Shown here: positions 62,175-64,000 of the stretch, piece by piece
Numbering within the stretch: position 1 is the first letter of the stretch
Layout: each line of letters begins with the position of its first letter
Assembly (NCBI GenBank): GCA_964634325.1
Contig: CAZWJF010000002.1
Location: 248,001 to 312,000, forward strand
Length of the DNA stretch: 64,000 nt
DNA from: JAJXWB01 sp964634325
GTDB taxonomy: Bacteria; Pseudomonadota; Alphaproteobacteria; Rhizobiales; Beijerinckiaceae
Reading direction: 5' to 3'
The notes under the pieces: generated by a model
Databases searched by the model: none
Seen by the model: only the letters and a program-made list of their open reading frames with translations
Told to the model about the DNA's origin: nothing
Translations under genes and position numbers: made by a program

Positions 62175-62211
62175 AATTAGAATACAATCAAGCGGCGAAT
62201 TCGGGGGGCGC

Positions 62212-62883
62212 TCAACCTCCGAAAGCAGCGTCGGGCAGCTTGTCGATCGCGTCGCCGAGGCGGCGGATGTGCGTCTTGGCGGCGCTCTCGGCCTTCCGCG
62301 CGGCGCCTTCGGCGATCGCGTCGTAGATAGCGCGATAGTCCTCCATGCGCAGATCGTCGTTGACAGTCGTATAGGCGCGAAACTGCACGCGCAGCAGATC
62401 TACGTTCGTGCGCGGCATCAGGCGGGCGAGCTCATGGTTCGCGCCGATGGCGACCATGGTCTTGTAGAACGTGTTGCGGGCGCGCGCGAACCGCAGAAAG
62501 TCGCGCTGCACTTCGGGGTCGGCGAGCGTCGCATAGGCATCCGCGATCAGCTTGCGGTTATTGCCATCCTCGACCCGCTCGGCGGCGAGCCGCGCGGCGA
62601 ACCCGTTGAGAACCTCCAGCAGCGCGGTCAGATCGCGCGCTTCGGAGCGGCTGAGCGAGCGAATCGTGGCGCTCCGATGCAGGTTCATCGTCACCAGGCC
62701 TTCGGCGGCGAGCCGACTCAGCGCCTCGCGAACGGAGCCGCGCCCCACTTCGAAGTCGCGGGTCAGGTCGGCTTCGACGAGCCGTTGGCCCGGGACATAA
62801 CGCCCCCGATACAGCCCATCGACGATGCCGCGGTAGACGACGCCGGGCGATCCGTCAGTTTTGGCGGCGGTCTGTTTCAGCAT
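62212..62883 (-). CDS. GntR-family regulator, FCD subfamily
   Basis: A 223-residue repressor. Winged helix at about 15-75: recognition segment GRGSVREALSRLAAEGLV near 44-61. The C-terminal FCD all-helical domain (about 90-215) holds His/Asp metal-ligand residues around FYKTMVAIGANHELA near 141-155. It would respond to an acyl-CoA or acid. It lies upstream of the acyl-CoA dehydrogenase gene in the same direction, with related palindromes before both. FCD regulators usually repress themselves and adjacent catabolic genes. Confidence 0.9.
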   Translation of the reverse strand: MLKQTAAKTDGSPGVVYRGIVDGLYRGRYVPGQRLVEADLTRDFEVGRGSVREALSRLAAEGLVTMNLHRSATIRSLSRSEARDLTALLEVLNGFAARLAAERVEDGNNRKLIADAYATLADPEVQRDFLRFARARNTFYKTMVAIGANHELARLMPRTNVDLLRVQFRAYTTVNDDLRMEDYRAIYDAIAEGAARKAESAAKTHIRRLGDAIDKLPDAAFGG

Positions 62884-62898
62884 GGAATGTCACCAAGA

Positions 62899-62909
62899 TC
62901 GTCCGACAC
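62899..62909. promoter_or_regulatory. TCGTCCGACAC, possible GntR auto-operator
   Basis: Imperfect copy of TTGTCCGACAA, 16 bases upstream of the gntR ATG. The central GTCCGACA is identical to the site at 62164. The outer bases of the dyad are not symmetric, so it would be a weaker site. Confidence 0.35.
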
Positions 62910-62960
62910 GCATTTCATACGGACGGGTTCGAGCTTGTGTCAATTAGACGACAGGGTGAG

Positions 62961-63854
62961 TCAGGCGGCGGCCAGCCTGCGCGCGTCGAGGACCGCGCGC
63001 GCCCAGTCGACCGGGCGCTCCTGCGGCAAATTGTGGCCGGCGCCCTTGAAAATGCGATGCTCGTGCGGACCGACGAACTTGTGGGCGTGGTGCGCGGTTC
63101 CCGGGTTCACGCCGTCGGCGTCGCCGTCAATCGAAATCGTGGGGACGCCAATCGGCGGCTGTGCGGCCAGTCGCCGTTCGATGGCGGCGAAGGCAGGATC
63201 GCCCGGCGCGAGGCCGAAACGGTGCCGGTAGGAGTGGATCACGACGTCCACGAAATCTGGATTGTCGAACGCCGTCGCCGTCCGGGCGAAGGTCGGTTCG
63301 TCGAAATTCCATGTCGGCGACCACATTTTCCAAAGCAGCCGCGCGACGCCCGCCCGGTCGGCGGCGAGGCCTCGGCGCCCGCGCTCGCTATGAAAGTAAT
63401 ATTGATACCAGAGCGCTGCTTCCTCGGCCGGCGACGCGGGCTCCATCGCCCGCGCGATGTTCTGGATGTTGTAGGAATTGCCCGACACGAGCGCCTCGAC
63501 CCGCTCGGGCCAGAGCGCGGCCGAGATGCAGGCGGCGCGGCCGCCCCAATCGTAGCCGGCCAGAACAGCGCGCTCGACGCCCAGCACGTCCATCAGCGCC
63601 AGCAAATCGGCGGCGAGCGCGGCCTGCTCGCCCGAACGCGGCGTCGTCGAGGCGAGGAAGCGGGTCGGACCATAGCCGCGCAGCCAGGGGACGATCACAC
63701 GCGCGCCGGCTTCGGCGAGCAAGGGCGCCGCGTCTGCGTAGGCGTGGGCGTCGTAGGGAAAGCCGTGACCGAGAATGCAGGGCCAACCGTCCGCCGGTCC
63801 GTACTCGAGGTACGCGATCGACAAGACGCCGGCGTCGATCCGCCTTTCCTGCAT
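62961..63854 (-). CDS. Alpha/beta hydrolase, epoxide-hydrolase/dehalogenase type
   Basis: A 297-residue hydrolase. Oxyanion motif LGHGFPYDAHAY near 28-39; nucleophile is Asp in AGYDWGGRAACI near 98-109, as in epoxide hydrolases and haloalkane dehalogenases, not the Ser of esterases; catalytic His in GAGHNLPQERP near 271-281. A cap domain spans about 130-210. No signal peptide. It lies 77 bases from the GntR start and shares its direction, and the last gene of the window (a crotonase) is just upstream. Could be a carboxylesterase-like relative; Asp points to epoxide or halide substrates. Confidence 0.88.
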   Translation of the reverse strand: MQERRIDAGVLSIAYLEYGPADGWPCILGHGFPYDAHAYADAAPLLAEAGARVIVPWLRGYGPTRFLASTTPRSGEQAALAADLLALMDVLGVERAVLAGYDWGGRAACISAALWPERVEALVSGNSYNIQNIARAMEPASPAEEAALWYQYYFHSERGRRGLAADRAGVARLLWKMWSPTWNFDEPTFARTATAFDNPDFVDVVIHSYRHRFGLAPGDPAFAAIERRLAAQPPIGVPTISIDGDADGVNPGTAHHAHKFVGPHEHRIFKGAGHNLPQERPVDWARAVLDARRLAAA

Positions 63855-63863
63855 GGCCAGACC

Positions 63864-64000
63864 TCAGCGGCCGACGAAGACGGGCCGACGTTTCTCCATG
63901 AAGGCCCGCCGGCCCTCGGCGTAATCGGCGCTGTCGAAACAGGCTGAGACGCGCGCGGCGACCTTGGCCGGATCAGGCGCGTCGCGCGCGATCTGGTCGA
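63864..64000 (-). CDS. Enoyl-CoA hydratase family protein, C-terminal part (start outside window)
   Basis: The last 45 codons of a leftward gene, ending at the TGA at 63864. They read DPAKVAARVSACFDSADYAE and then GRRAFMEKRRPVFVGR, the standard C-terminal EGRRAFMEKRxPxFxGR signature of enoyl-CoA hydratases. The stop is 10 bases before the hydrolase ATG, so the two are likely co-transcribed. The catalytic half is outside the window. Confidence 0.85.
   Translation of the reverse strand, partial: DQIARDAPDPAKVAARVSACFDSADYAEGRRAFMEKRRPVFVGR

Overview
The window is GC-rich, tightly packed chromosomal DNA with mostly short intergenic gaps. I read it as an alphaproteobacterium, probably Hyphomicrobiales. 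That rests on gene content: an alphaproteobacterial exopolysaccharide (EPS) locus, GDP-rhamnose genes, an ACAD10/11-type acyl-CoA dehydrogenase with its separate kinase-like partner, and a PAGNPDGGQW-motif protein. It is an inference; no rRNA or tRNA gene lies in the window. No stretch longer than about 300 bases lacks a gene or gene remnant.

1-12,800: EPS synthesis. Two chain-length/export proteins (1-1875, partial, and 8032-9642) each carry a tyrosine-kinase-like domain with a ruined ATP-binding loop. Between and after them lie a WecG-type, a GT2 and a GT4 glycosyltransferase, a secreted GH5 glycanase, a Wzx-type flippase, the initiating polyprenyl glycosylphosphotransferase and manC. No clear Wzy polymerase is visible. 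12,800-18,900: prfC and an RND efflux pump (permease plus adaptor).

18,900-21,800: arsenic operon arsR-arsM-arsC-acr3 behind a promoter with a perfect inverted repeat and apparently no leader. 21,800-25,600: a kinase-like protein of the ACAD10/11 type, an SDR dehydrogenase, a MaoC hydratase (acyl-CoA metabolism) and a secreted sialate-esterase-like hydrolase. 25,600-27,620: TPP riboswitch and thiC.

27,650-29,900: a lower-GC island. One intact HNH-like putative toxin gene with its putative immunity gene is followed by a chain of broken copies: a frameshifted immunity gene, a toxin C-terminal fragment, an intact second immunity gene and a 20-codon toxin scrap. It looks like a decaying polymorphic-toxin cassette array.

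29,960-37,800: eutB-eutC-mogA operon, marR-emrA-emrB drug-export operon with a palindromic operator, an aldo/keto reductase and a membrane protein. 37,880-39,500: a second metalloid-type unit (arsR, ArsP/YraQ-like permease, CxxC mini-thioredoxin). 39,560-43,170: ABC exporter pair and an orphan LivK-type binding protein. 43,280-45,820: a coiled-coil protein, an OmpA-domain membrane protein and a Rab-like small GTPase, translationally coupled.

45,830-52,570: leftward operon gmd-rmd-glycosyltransferase-histidine kinase-response regulator-pseudokinase, which ties GDP-D-rhamnose use to a two-component system; manC upstream would supply GDP-mannose. 52,700-64,000: catabolic genes (enoyl-CoA hydratases, FAD-linked D-2-hydroxyacid dehydrogenase, HpcH aldolase, SDR, two alpha/beta hydrolases, TetR, a lone molybdenum hydroxylase large subunit, acyl-CoA dehydrogenase, GntR regulator). 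A GTCGGACA-type palindrome recurs upstream of gntR, the acyl-CoA dehydrogenase, the MaoC gene and the APH-like gene, suggesting one small regulon.
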